A stretch of DNA of 64,000 nt from Rhodothermales bacterium. Lineage in GTDB: Bacteria > Bacteroidota > Rhodothermia > Rhodothermales > JANQRZ01. The notes beneath the pieces were generated by a model. It searched no databases, had not been told where the DNA came from, and saw only the letters and a list, made by a program, of their open reading frames with translations. Below, in pieces: positions 32,789-41,198 of this stretch. The stretch's first letter is position 1. Every line of letters begins with the position of its first letter. A program made the position numbers and the translations under genes. The stretch is taken from assembly GCA_028284265.1 (NCBI GenBank), contig JANQRZ010000007.1, forward strand, positions 62,001-126,000. Direction: 5' to 3'.

Positions 32789-33790
32789 ATGAAGCACACG
32801 ATCTATGAGGTAGCTGCTGAGGCTGGCGTCGCAATCTCCACCGTATCGCGCGTTCTCAACGGCTCCAGCGAGGTGTCCGATGCGACTCGGGAGCGAGTGC
32901 AGGCCGCCATCGACAAGCTTCAGTTCCGCCCGCAACGCACGGCCCGGACCCTTGCACAGCAGCAGACACATTCACTCGCTGTCGCTATGCCGTCCTTCAC
33001 CTCCCTGTTCTTCGTAGAACTCCTGAAGGGTGTGAAAGACGAACTCCGCGAGCACGACATCGACCTGTTGATGTGCAACCTAGGGTCCGTCGCCCCTTAT
33101 CAGACGCTGGAGCGGTTCTTGGACCAAGGAGCCGTAGACGCCCTAATGCTCACCTCCCTACCGGTGGATCATGATCTTCAGAGGGAGCTAGAAAGGCTCC
33201 GTGCACCTGTTGTTTTGGTTGGCACCCAAGCCGATTCCTTCGATTCGTTTTATTGGGATGAAGCAGCAGGCATCGAGCGCGCCGTGCGACACCTAACGGA
33301 TCAAGGACATAAGCGCATCGGCCTCATCGCCGCCCATCCCGGAAGCCACAACGCCGATCAGCGCCTCGCTGGATACCGTAGTGGAATAGAGGCGGCGGGC
33401 TTGCCTTTCGATCCAGCGTTGGTGGTGATGGGTGAAACGACGAAGCACGCCGGTTTTAGCGAAGAGGCAGGCGTAGAAGCCATGCAGAAGTTGCTCGCGT
33501 TGGACGAACCCATCACGGCGGTTTGTGCGTCGTCCGATGTCCAGGCGTATGGCGCTTGGTCGGCACTTCGAGACGCCGGGCGCCGCGTGCCAGAAGACAT
33601 CGCGCTTGTCGGATACAATAACCTGAAGCTTAGTCACTACCTCGGTCTCACCTCCGTAGACCTGAGGATGCACGATGTGGGGTGCCGAGCCACTCGGCTC
33701 TTGCTGGACCGGATGAAAGGACCTGCCAGCAAGCCGTTCGTGGATGCCATGACCCCCGACCTCATTGTCCGAGGCAGCAGCACAGCCTGA
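32789..33790 (+). CDS. LacI-family transcriptional regulator
   Basis: 333 residues from the ATG at 32789. The N-terminal HTH is textbook LacI: TIYEVAAEAGVAISTVSRVLNGSSEVSDATRERV, visible in parts IYEVAAEAGVAISTVSRVLN and SDATRERV. A hinge and periplasmic-binding-like effector domain follow, with HLTDQGHKRIGLIAAHPGSHNADQRLAGYRSG and a C-terminal IALVGYNNLKLS. No sugar-use operon is adjacent. It lies between the ThiD-like gene and purC, so it may control one of them. The effector is unknown. LacI regulators of purine type (PurR) are a possibility because purC follows, but no PurR box was identified. Confidence 0.92.
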   Translation: MKHTIYEVAAEAGVAISTVSRVLNGSSEVSDATRERVQAAIDKLQFRPQRTARTLAQQQTHSLAVAMPSFTSLFFVELLKGVKDELREHDIDLLMCNLGSVAPYQTLERFLDQGAVDALMLTSLPVDHDLQRELERLRAPVVLVGTQADSFDSFYWDEAAGIERAVRHLTDQGHKRIGLIAAHPGSHNADQRLAGYRSGIEAAGLPFDPALVVMGETTKHAGFSEEAGVEAMQKLLALDEPITAVCASSDVQAYGAWSALRDAGRRVPEDIALVGYNNLKLSHYLGLTSVDLRMHDVGCRATRLLLDRMKGPASKPFVDAMTPDLIVRGSSTA

Positions 33791-33823
33791 GCAATTCCAC
33801 CGCCCTAAATCTTGCACCCTATC

Positions 33824-34798
33824 ATGCCTTCCGGCCTACTTGACGATCGGTTGTATCGTCAACTCGACCACTGCCTCGTCGATACGCACTTCGACGATCT
33901 CGGCGAGCGCTATCGAGGCAAGGTGCGTGACACCTATCGCACCGCCGACGGTCGCCTGATTCTCGTCACGACCGACCGCATCTCGGCCTTCGATCACATT
34001 CTATCCCATCCTATCCCGTTCAAAGGGCAGGTACTGAATCAACTCGCCGCGCACTTCTTCAACAAGACGCGAGACATCGTCCCGAACCACGTCCTCTCGG
34101 TTCCCGACCCCAACGTGACCGTCGCCCTAGCGTGCGAGTCAATCCCGGTTGAGTTTGTGGTGCGAGGCTACCTCGCGGGCCATGCTTGGCGTGTCTACCA
34201 CGACGGCGGGCGCGAGCTGTGCGGCGTGCCGCTCCCCGATGGGCTTCGCCAGAACAGCAGCCTCCCGGCTCCCATTCTAACCCCCGCCACGAAAGCTGCC
34301 GAAGGGCACGACGAGGACATCTCGCGTGACGAGATCATCAAGCGCGGTTTACTAGATGCCGACCTCTTCGACCGAATCGCGGATTTCGCCCAGCGCCTGT
34401 TTGTGCGCGGCACCGAACTAGCCGCCGAGCGCGGGCTGATCCTCGTCGACACCAAGTACGAGTTTGGCTTAGACCACGAAGGCGAGGTGGTACTGATCGA
34501 CGAGGTGCATACCCCCGACTCCTCGCGGTATTTCTATGCCGAGGGCTACGAACAGCGTCTCGAACGCAACGAGCCTCAGCGCCAGCTTTCCAAGGAGTTC
34601 GTGCGCGAATGGCTGATGGACCAAGGGTTTCAGGGCAAAGACGGCCAGTCGATGCCCCACCTCCCCGACGACTTCCGCGTTCTTGCCGCGAAGCGCTACA
34701 TCGAACTGTTCGAGACCGTCACCGGCAAAGCCTTTGAGCCAGACTCGCACTTGGAACCAGAAACTAGGATTCGTGAGGCCTTATCAGCTGTTGCGTAA
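33824..34798 (+). CDS. purC: Phosphoribosylaminoimidazole-succinocarboxamide synthase
   Basis: 324 residues from the ATG at 33824. A TTG 12 bp upstream is also in frame but gives no better start. SAICAR synthetase signatures are present: RGKVRDTYRTADGRLILVTTDRISAFD (parts RGKVRDTY, TDRISAFDHIL), FVVRGYLAGHAWRVY, PILTPATKAAEGHDEDIS, LILVDTKYEFGLDHEGEVVLIDEVHTPDSSRY (parts DTKYEFGL, LIDEVHTPDSSRY). It catalyses step 7 of de novo purine synthesis. The gene stands alone, downstream of the LacI regulator by 33 bp. Confidence 0.96.
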   Translation: MPSGLLDDRLYRQLDHCLVDTHFDDLGERYRGKVRDTYRTADGRLILVTTDRISAFDHILSHPIPFKGQVLNQLAAHFFNKTRDIVPNHVLSVPDPNVTVALACESIPVEFVVRGYLAGHAWRVYHDGGRELCGVPLPDGLRQNSSLPAPILTPATKAAEGHDEDISRDEIIKRGLLDADLFDRIADFAQRLFVRGTELAAERGLILVDTKYEFGLDHEGEVVLIDEVHTPDSSRYFYAEGYEQRLERNEPQRQLSKEFVREWLMDQGFQGKDGQSMPHLPDDFRVLAAKRYIELFETVTGKAFEPDSHLEPETRIREALSAVA

Positions 34799-34804
34799 AT
34801 ATTC

Positions 34805-34816
34805 TTGCAATAACGG
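34805..34816 (+). repeat. 12-bp repeat TTGCAATAACGG (copy 6)
   Basis: Lies in the 22-bp gap between the convergent purC and pta stops. Exact consensus. Confidence 0.7.
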
Positions 34817-34820
34817 TTCA

Positions 34821-35807
34821 TTAGGGGTCAGTCTCCTCTCCCGCGAGGATGGCAGTGATGGCCGCGACGTTGACGATGTCCTCGGCGTCGGAGCCGCGCG
34901 ATAAGTCGTTGGCGGGCTGCTTCAATCCTTGGAGAATCGGGCCGAAGGCTTCGGCTCCGCCGATCCGCTGGGCGATCTTGTAGCCGATGTTACCCGCGTC
35001 AAGGTTCGGAAACACGAAAACGTTGGCGTTCCCGGCAACCGCCGATCCGGGAGCTTTGCGCTCGGCCACGGATGGAACGAACGCCGCGTCGAACTGAAAC
35101 TCACCGTCGATGACAAGCTCGGGGCGCATCGCTTGAGCCTTTGCAGTGGCATTGCGGACGAGATCTACTGCCGGGTCGTCGGCGCTCCCCTTCGTCGAAA
35201 AGGACAGGAACGCAACCTGGGGCTCCTCGCCCGTGAGCAGCCGGTGCGACCGCGCTGCATCAACCCCAATCGAGGCGAGTTGGTCGGCGTCGGGCGTAGG
35301 GACGACCGCACAGTCGGCGAAGGTGACAGGTCGCCCATCAGGCAAGATCATCAGAAAGAAACTCGACACGAGCGCCGAGCCCTCGTCCACGCCGATGCAG
35401 TGGATGGCTGCCCGGAGCACATCGGGCGTCGGGTGCGCGGCGCCTGCGACGCTGCCATCGACATTGCCCCGGCGCACCATCAGCGCGCCGAAATAGAGTA
35501 CGTCTTGGACGGTTTCACGCGCCTGCTCGTAGGTCATACCGCGATGCTTGCGAAGCTGAAATAGCTCTTGGGCAAACTCCGTCACCCGCTCAGATCGTGC
35601 GGGGTCGATGATCGGGATGGTATACGGAAGCGTAATCCCCTGCTCAGCCGCAACGGCGCGCACGGTCTCCTCATTGCCGAGGAGCACAGGCCGGGCGATG
35701 TTCTGCTCGACAAGCGTGTGGGCGGCCCGCACCGTGCGGGGGTCTACCCCTTCGGGGAGGACGATCCGCTTATGTAGTGGCTTGGCTCGTGACAGTAGAT
35801 TGATCAT
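34821..35807 (-). CDS. pta: Phosphate acetyltransferase (PTA/PTB domain)
   Basis: 328 residues, the short PTA/PTB-domain form without the N-terminal DRTGG part. Motifs are RIVLPEGVDPRTVRAA at the N-terminus, TYEQARETVQDVLYFGALMVRRG, DGSVAGAAHPT and VFVFPNLDAGNIGYKIAQRIGGAEAFGPILQG, which is the classic C-terminal signature. It interconverts acetyl-CoA and acetyl-phosphate. An acetate kinase gene is not nearby. The ATG overlaps the end of a TTGCAATAACGG repeat lying between moaE and pta. Confidence 0.94.
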   Translation of the reverse strand: MINLLSRAKPLHKRIVLPEGVDPRTVRAAHTLVEQNIARPVLLGNEETVRAVAAEQGITLPYTIPIIDPARSERVTEFAQELFQLRKHRGMTYEQARETVQDVLYFGALMVRRGNVDGSVAGAAHPTPDVLRAAIHCIGVDEGSALVSSFFLMILPDGRPVTFADCAVVPTPDADQLASIGVDAARSHRLLTGEEPQVAFLSFSTKGSADDPAVDLVRNATAKAQAMRPELVIDGEFQFDAAFVPSVAERKAPGSAVAGNANVFVFPNLDAGNIGYKIAQRIGGAEAFGPILQGLKQPANDLSRGSDAEDIVNVAAITAILAGEETDP

Positions 35808-35818
35808 TGCAATAACGG
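35807..35818 (+). repeat. 12-bp repeat TTGCAATAACGG (copy 7)
   Basis: Fills the gap between the moaE stop and the pta start. On the minus strand, CCGTTATTGCA runs directly into the pta ATG. Confidence 0.7.
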
Positions 35819-35819
35819 T

Positions 35820-36320
35820 TTATTTAGCTTGATTTCCTTTTGGTTCGACCCATGCTTCGGTTTCGTCGGCGAACACCTCGCGCTTCCAGATCGGCACCTG
35901 CTCTTTGAGCGTGTCAATCAACCACCGCGAAGCCTCGAACGCTGCAGCCCGGTGCGCGGTACCGACACCGACCACCACACTCGCCTCGGCAGCAGGCACG
36001 TCGCCGAGGCGATGAAGGAGACAGCATCGCTCCACAGGCCACCGCTTCGCGGCCCGCTCTGCCAACCGCTCCAACTCATCGAGCGCCATCGGTTCGTAGG
36101 CTTCGTACCACAGTCGTGCGGTCTGCTTGATTTCCGGCTCGGCGCTCGGTCGCACACTAGGCGGCGGCCTCGTCCACCGGCGCGTGGTCCCGACGAAGAA
36201 GCTGATCCCTCCCACTGCGGGTGTGCTCAGAAACGCAGCGACCTCGGCGACGGGGAGCGGATCGTGGTACAGGCCGCACCACGTTCGCTCGTCCCGGCGC
36301 TCGGTCGTCGCGTTAGCCAC
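35820..36320 (-). CDS. moaE: Molybdopterin synthase catalytic subunit MoaE
   Basis: 166 residues. MoaE motifs are GGISFFVGTTRR near the N-terminus, LWYEAYEPMALDELERLAERA, HRLGDVPAAEASVVVGVGTAHRAAAFEASRWLIDTLKEQVPIWKRE (parts HRLGDVPAAEASVVVGV, HRAAAFEASRWLID, VPIWKRE). The Lys in PIWKRE is the expected catalytic/binding residue. It makes molybdopterin from precursor Z together with MoaD. Its start overlaps the end of moaD by 8 bp, so they are one translational unit. Confidence 0.95.
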   Translation of the reverse strand: MANATTERRDERTWCGLYHDPLPVAEVAAFLSTPAVGGISFFVGTTRRWTRPPPSVRPSAEPEIKQTARLWYEAYEPMALDELERLAERAAKRWPVERCCLLHRLGDVPAAEASVVVGVGTAHRAAAFEASRWLIDTLKEQVPIWKREVFADETEAWVEPKGNQAK

Positions 36321-36633
36321 CGCTCACCGGGGTGATGAGTGCCACTTCGTCGCCGTCACCCAACTCCGTGAACGGCGGCACATAAACTCGGTTGACGGCG
36401 AACCGGATCACCGCCCCATAGGACCGAATCGAAGGGTGTTCGATGGCGAGCCAGTCGAGCACGTCCTCGACACGCACGGGCGGCGGGAGGCGCAAGCCAA
36501 CTTCTCCTGTGCCGACAATGTCGCGAAGCACGCTGAATAGCATCACCCGTAGTTGGATGTCCTCAACCGAGTTCGTCGGTTGCTCGTCATGGTCGAAGGG
36601 AAGGGACACGATGCCTGCGGGGAGTTCGGTCAT
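36313..36633 (-). CDS. moaD: Molybdopterin synthase sulfur carrier subunit MoaD
   Basis: 106 residues, ending in VALITPVSGG. The C-terminal Gly-Gly is the site of adenylation by MoeB and thiocarboxylation. The ubiquitin-like fold starts at LRVMLFSVLRDIVGTGEV. The N-terminal ~27 residues are an extension, and an internal ATG at MLFSVLRD gives the usual MoaD size (~76 aa), so the true start is uncertain. The ATG at 36633 overlaps the peroxiredoxin stop, and the gene overlaps moaE at its end. Confidence 0.9.
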   Translation of the reverse strand: MTELPAGIVSLPFDHDEQPTNSVEDIQLRVMLFSVLRDIVGTGEVGLRLPPPVRVEDVLDWLAIEHPSIRSYGAVIRFAVNRVYVPPFTELGDGDEVALITPVSGG

Positions 36634-37115
36634 CAGCCCTGGATATCCGCGAGGGCTTGCTTGATGGCGTCGAAGTTCGGCTGCTTCCCAGCGTGCTCCG
36701 TCTCCTCGGCATAGCGCACCACGCCGTCCGGGTCGATCACGAACGCCGAGCGCTTGGCGATCCGGTCAAGCTTCATGTCGGTGAAGTCGTTGTCGTACTT
36801 CACGCCGTACTGTCCGCAAACTTGCGCATTATGGTCGCTCAGAAGCGGAAAGTCGAGGCCGTTGGCTTTCTTAAACTCAGCGAGCACGAAGGGTGAATCG
36901 GTCGAGATACCGAGGACGTGCGCGTCGAGGTCGCGGTAGCGGTTGAGGTTGTCGTTGACCGAACACATCTCGGCGGTGCAGACGCTCGTGAACGCACCGG
37001 GAAAGAACAAGAGCACGGTGCTCTTGCCGCCGTTGTCGTCGGAGAGCGTGTACGCTTGGCTCTGGTCGGTGTAGAGGGTGAAGTCGGGGGCGGGCTGCCC
37101 AGTCTGGACGGTCAT
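36633..37115 (-). CDS. Peroxiredoxin (AhpC/TSA family)
   Basis: 160 residues. The peroxidatic site is PGAFTSVCTAEMC, with Cys46 as the expected nucleophile and Cys51 nearby. It is followed by VLGISTDSPFVLAEFKKANGLDFPLLSDH, seen as GISTDSPFV and LDFPLLSDHN. It reduces hydroperoxides in the cytoplasm using an unidentified thiol reductant. It is the first gene of a unit with moaD-moaE, with overlapping stop/start codons. The functional link to molybdopterin synthesis is not obvious. Confidence 0.93.
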   Translation of the reverse strand: MTVQTGQPAPDFTLYTDQSQAYTLSDDNGGKSTVLLFFPGAFTSVCTAEMCSVNDNLNRYRDLDAHVLGISTDSPFVLAEFKKANGLDFPLLSDHNAQVCGQYGVKYDNDFTDMKLDRIAKRSAFVIDPDGVVRYAEETEHAGKQPNFDAIKQALADIQG

Positions 37116-37142
37116 GTGAGGCGGGTGATGATGAGGGGGTGA

Positions 37143-38387
37143 TTACTGCGCGAAGCGGATCGAGCGGATGGGGTCGATTCGTGCGGCGACGCGGGCCGGA
37201 ATGTACGCCGAGAGCGTGCAGAGCACGAGCGCCACCACGGTTACGAGTACGAAGTCGAACGCGCTGAGTTCGATGGGGGCGGTGTCGATGTAGTACGCCT
37301 CCTGAGGCAGCGGGATGATCCCGAACCGGAGTTGCAAGAGCGCAAGGCCGAGCGCGAGACCGCTCCCGATGGCCGTTCCCACAACGCCGATCATAAACCC
37401 GAGCCATACGAACAGCCGCTTCACGCCGTCCGCCGGACAGCCCATTGACAGGATGATCCCGATCTCTCGCGTCTTCTCCAGCGTCACCATCAAGAGCGTC
37501 CCAATGATGTTAAATGCCGCGACGAGTACGATTACCCCGATCACGAGCGGGACGATGCTCTGCTGGAGGTTGATCCACGCGAAGAGGTTCTGCTGGACTT
37601 GGTAGATAGAGCGAGCGAAGACGGGCAGCCCGAATGACTCGGTGATGGCTTCCGCCGTCGCGTCAGACTGATCGATGGTGTCGAGCGTCAACTCGAAGCG
37701 CGTGACTTCATCGGGGTCATAATCGAAGAGGTGGCGGGCCGCGTCAACGTCCGTGTAGGCGAAGACCTCGTCGAAGTCGGCAAGGCCAGTTTCGTAGATG
37801 CCCGCGATGTGGAAAGCACGAACGCGGGGTCGGTTGAAACCTCCTGCCCCAACATCTCGCATCGAGAACGCTGTGAGTTGGCTCCCGACATCAACCGCGA
37901 GTAAGTCAGCCAGCCCGCGCCCGACTACCACACCGGGTCGCCCCGCCGAGTCTGGCGCGAAGGAGAACACGCCTGCGTCGATCTGTTCGGCGAGAAACGT
38001 GTGGCTGCCTTCGGGCGATCCAGAAATGACGGCTCCGTCGATCCCGGCTTTCGAGCGAAGCAGAGCGAAATCATCCACCACTGGCGTCACTATCTCGACA
38101 CCGGGTAGCGCCTCCAACCGAGCCGACAGCGAATCGGCCTGAGCGAGTGGTCCGTCGATGTAGCTCTCGACGCGGACGTGCGACCCGAACCCGACGATCT
38201 TCTCCTCGATCTCGCGGCTGAACCCACGCACGATCATTAGCGACAGCAGCAGCGCCGCTACGCCAATCGCCACGCCGCCGACCGCGACGTAGGTCACGAA
38301 GCGTAGAAACTTCTGCCCCTCGTCCCGACCCTGTGCGCCCCGCAGATAGCGGAGCGCTACGAAGCGCTGGAACGAGGAGGAGGACAT
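37143..38387 (-). CDS. LolC/LolE-type ABC transporter permease (FtsX domain)
   Basis: 414 residues. There are four membrane helices: one near residues 33-55, then a large periplasmic MacB-like domain (60-270), then three more in the FtsX domain (~275-405), with EKTREIGIILSMGCPADGVKRLFVWLG and the end IPARVAARIDPIRSIRF, both typical. The N-terminal FVALRYLRG matches LolC/E. It releases lipoproteins from the inner membrane to LolA, with LolD as ATPase. No lolD is adjacent. Confidence 0.9.
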   Translation of the reverse strand: MSSSSFQRFVALRYLRGAQGRDEGQKFLRFVTYVAVGGVAIGVAALLLSLMIVRGFSREIEEKIVGFGSHVRVESYIDGPLAQADSLSARLEALPGVEIVTPVVDDFALLRSKAGIDGAVISGSPEGSHTFLAEQIDAGVFSFAPDSAGRPGVVVGRGLADLLAVDVGSQLTAFSMRDVGAGGFNRPRVRAFHIAGIYETGLADFDEVFAYTDVDAARHLFDYDPDEVTRFELTLDTIDQSDATAEAITESFGLPVFARSIYQVQQNLFAWINLQQSIVPLVIGVIVLVAAFNIIGTLLMVTLEKTREIGIILSMGCPADGVKRLFVWLGFMIGVVGTAIGSGLALGLALLQLRFGIIPLPQEAYYIDTAPIELSAFDFVLVTVVALVLCTLSAYIPARVAARIDPIRSIRFAQ

Positions 38388-38438
38388 AGAATTGGCGGAG
38401 ACGGGAGCGGTTGGGAAGGTACCACACCCCGGCTTCGT

Positions 38439-38930
38439 CTAGCCGGTCAACCGCTCGTCCACATCGAGAACTTCCGGTGCGCCGATCTCCAGATCAACAA
38501 AGCCCGGGTGGCGCGGGTTGACGATGTAGTTCCACTCGGCAGGCACGACGACGCTCGGCACCTGCAACACCGGCGAGCGCGCCTCCCGTATCCACACATC
38601 TCCATACTTCTGCGTAGAGCGTGGGGCTGGATAGGCCCGCCAGTCGTCTGGCAGTTCGTCTACTGTTTCAACAGCTTCAACGTCGAACGCGACAGGGATC
38701 AAGAGATACTGCTTCAGCAGGCGCGGCTCGCCGAGGTTGACCAGCACTTCGAGCAGCGCCAGCGAGCACGACCCTGCCGCGTAGGCGACGGGCAGCCCCG
38801 GACGGTTCCAACGTCCGCCGTAGAGTCGCGCTCCCTCGCCGCTGAACGCGCCACGCCCAGCCTCCTCATCCGCACCGTCCACGTACCGGGACTGAACGAT
38901 CCGCCATGCCGTAATGTGCTCGTCTGGCAT
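38439..38930 (-). CDS. RES-domain toxin
   Basis: 163 residues. RES family pattern: WRIVQSRYV, then GARLYGGRWNRPGLPVAYAAGSCSLALLEVLVNL with the conserved Arg, Tyr and Glu of the active site, and PSVVVPAEWNYIVNPRHPGF near the C-terminus. RES toxins characterised so far degrade NAD+. It lies 3 bp downstream of its Xre-type antitoxin gene, the usual order, and is translated as one unit with it. Confidence 0.92.
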   Translation of the reverse strand: MPDEHITAWRIVQSRYVDGADEEAGRGAFSGEGARLYGGRWNRPGLPVAYAAGSCSLALLEVLVNLGEPRLLKQYLLIPVAFDVEAVETVDELPDDWRAYPAPRSTQKYGDVWIREARSPVLQVPSVVVPAEWNYIVNPRHPGFVDLEIGAPEVLDVDERLTG

Positions 38931-38933
38931 CGG

Positions 38934-39338
38934 CTAGACGAACACGCCGTAGGCGAGCCGCCCGAGCAAGTTCTCAACCTCGCGGGCACCGAGCTCGGTG
39001 TCGGCATAGTCGAGCGGCGTATGTCCACCGAGCGCAGTTTTGGGCGTCTTGAGCCAGTGCCGCGCCTCCTCCTCGCCGCCGAGGGTGTCCGTAGCGATCT
39101 CGTAGAGGCGAGCAAAGCGCACAAGCCGCTCGCTCGTGTCCGGGGCGAGACGCTGCGCCTTCTTCTTCCGCCGGGCAAGCGTGCGTGTGGAGACCCCGGC
39201 GAGGTCGGCGAGGGTTTCGGCGGCGAGACCTAATTCAACGCGGAGCTGGTCGAACACGCTCGGTGGAAGGCCGCGCTTGACTTGTTCGATGAGATCGTCC
39301 GTCGAGTGGAGATCGAGTCCGATGGCGAGCGTGTTCAT
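38934..39338 (-). CDS. Xre/MbcA/ParS-type antitoxin (DUF2384)
   Basis: 134 residues. The N-terminal HTH-like Xre part has LRVELGLAAETLADLAGVSTRTLARRKK. The C-terminal toxin-binding DUF2384 part has ARHWLKTPKTALGGHTPLDYADTELGAREVENLLGRLAYGVF (parts WLKTPKTALGGHTPLDYA and EVENLLGRLAYGVF). It neutralises the RES toxin and probably represses the operon from the palindrome 5 bp upstream of its start. Confidence 0.94.
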   Translation of the reverse strand: MNTLAIGLDLHSTDDLIEQVKRGLPPSVFDQLRVELGLAAETLADLAGVSTRTLARRKKKAQRLAPDTSERLVRFARLYEIATDTLGGEEEARHWLKTPKTALGGHTPLDYADTELGAREVENLLGRLAYGVFV

Positions 39339-39343
39339 ACGTC

Positions 39344-39393
39344 ACGAGGTAGGACAGGTGTCATGTTGATTATCGACACCTGTCCTACCTCGT
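39344..39393. promoter_or_regulatory. 19-bp perfect palindromic operator of the RES-Xre operon
   Basis: ACGAGGTAGGACAGGTGTC (39344-39362) and GACACCTGTCCTACCTCGT (39375-39393) are exact reverse complements around a 12-bp AT-rich centre. The position just before the antitoxin ATG and the absence of a T-tract favour a repressor-binding operator over a terminator. Confidence 0.75.
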
Positions 39394-39524
39394 CTTTAGC
39401 CTTTCGGTTTCACTTCGCCGTAAAATGCAGCGCTCGGCCTCTTCGCGAACCCAACCCCCGCCCTGCGCGTGTCCTTGCCCGAACCGACACCCTCCTCCCC
39501 TCCTCTTCATCCTTCGACGCTGCC

Positions 39525-41195
39525 ATGACCAATGCTGTCCTCCACCCGCCTGCCCCGATCAATGAGCCCGTACGTTCGTATGCGCCCGGCACACCAGAGC
39601 GTCGTTCCTTGCAAAAACGGCTCTCCGAGATGCGCGAGGAAACCGTCAACATCCCGGCGGTAATCGGCGGCGAGCGCGTCGAGACCGGACGCACGGCGGA
39701 AGTCGTCGCGCCGCACGAGCACAGCCGCGTGCTCGCCATTGAGCACAAGTGCGCCGAGGCCGAAGTCAACCGCGCCATTGATGCCGCCGTGGAGGCACGG
39801 CACGACTGGATGCGGATGCCGTGGAATGACCGCGCCGCGATCTTCCTCCGCGCCGCCGACCTCCTCGCCGGACCATGGCGCGACACGATCAACGCGGCCA
39901 CCATGCTCGGCCAGAGCAAGAATGCCTACCAAGCCGAGATCGACAGCGCCGCCGAGTTGGTCGACTTCTTCAAGTACAATGTCCACTTCATGCGGCAGAT
40001 CTACGAGGAGCAGCCGTTCTCGCCGCCGGGTCAGTGGAACCAGGTCGAGTACCGCCCGCTCGAGGGGTTTGTCTTCGCCGTCACGCCGTTCAACTTCACG
40101 AGCATCGCGGGCAACCTCCCGACAGCCCCCGCGCTGATGGGCAACATGGTCGTCTGGAAGCCCGCCACGACGGCGCTTCTGTCGGCACACTACATCATGG
40201 CGCTCCTCGAAGCAGCGGGCCTCCCCCCCGGCGTCATCAACATGGTCCCCGGCAGCGGGGCCGCTGTGGGCGACCCGGCGATTGCAAGTGAGCACTTCAC
40301 CGGCCTCCACTTCACCGGCTCGACCGGCACGTTCAATCACCTGTGGCGCGAGATCGGCAACAACCTCGAGCGTTACCGGACCTACCCCCGGATCGTCGGC
40401 GAGACCGGCGGCAAGGACTTTATCGTCGCTCACGAATCGGCAGACCCGGAGGCGGTGGCGACGGCGATTGTACGGGGCGCGTTCGAGTACCAAGGCCAGA
40501 AGTGCTCCGCCGCGAGCCGGATCTACATTCCCGAAGCACTCTGGGGCGAAGTCGAGGCTTCGATGATGAGCCAGCTTGACGAGCTAAAAATGGGGCCGGT
40601 CGAGGACTTCACCAACTTCGTCAACGCAGTCATCGACCGGAAATCGTTCAACAACATCACGAGCTACATCGACCGGGCAAAAGAGACTGAAGGCGTCCGC
40701 ATCGCACACGGCGGCGGCTACGACGACTCGGAAGGCTTCTTCATCGAGCCGACGGTCCTTGTGACCGATGAACCGGACTACGAGACGATGTGCGACGAAC
40801 TCTTCGGCCCCGTCGCCTCGCTTTACGTCGCCCCGAAATCCACGAGCTTCAGCGACCTCCTCAAGCTGGTCGATCAGACCTCGCCCTACGCTCTCACGGG
40901 GGCTGTCTTCGCCCGCGACCGAAGCGCGGTGATCGAGGCCCGCGACACGCTCTCGGAGGCCGCAGGCAACTTCTACATCAACGACAAGCCAACCGGGGCT
41001 GTCGTCGGGCAGCAGCCCTTTGGCGGGGCACGCGGATCGGGGACCAACGACAAGGCCGGATCGCACGTCAACCTGCTCCGGTGGACGAGCCTCCGCGCCA
41101 TCAAGGAGACGTTCGTTCCGGCAACGCACTTCGCCTATCCGTTCCACGCACCGGACGTGGCAACAAACGGTCAGCAGGAGAAGCAAGAGAGCTAG
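39525..41195 (+). CDS. pruA: 1-pyrroline-5-carboxylate dehydrogenase (L-glutamate gamma-semialdehyde dehydrogenase)
   Basis: 556 residues from the ATG at 39525. Aldehyde dehydrogenase fold, with Glu293 in VGETGGKDF and catalytic Cys327 in YQGQKCSAASR. Segments VTPFNFTSIAGNLPTAPALMGN, FTGSTGTFNHLW and GAVVGQQPFGGARGSGTNDKAGS are typical of the eukaryote-type PruA group. It oxidises glutamate semialdehyde to glutamate in proline degradation. The proline dehydrogenase partner (putA-like) is not in view. It is divergent from the toxin-antitoxin operon, sharing the spacer with the 19-bp palindrome. Confidence 0.96.
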   Translation: MTNAVLHPPAPINEPVRSYAPGTPERRSLQKRLSEMREETVNIPAVIGGERVETGRTAEVVAPHEHSRVLAIEHKCAEAEVNRAIDAAVEARHDWMRMPWNDRAAIFLRAADLLAGPWRDTINAATMLGQSKNAYQAEIDSAAELVDFFKYNVHFMRQIYEEQPFSPPGQWNQVEYRPLEGFVFAVTPFNFTSIAGNLPTAPALMGNMVVWKPATTALLSAHYIMALLEAAGLPPGVINMVPGSGAAVGDPAIASEHFTGLHFTGSTGTFNHLWREIGNNLERYRTYPRIVGETGGKDFIVAHESADPEAVATAIVRGAFEYQGQKCSAASRIYIPEALWGEVEASMMSQLDELKMGPVEDFTNFVNAVIDRKSFNNITSYIDRAKETEGVRIAHGGGYDDSEGFFIEPTVLVTDEPDYETMCDELFGPVASLYVAPKSTSFSDLLKLVDQTSPYALTGAVFARDRSAVIEARDTLSEAAGNFYINDKPTGAVVGQQPFGGARGSGTNDKAGSHVNLLRWTSLRAIKETFVPATHFAYPFHAPDVATNGQQEKQES

Positions 41196-41198
41196 CCT

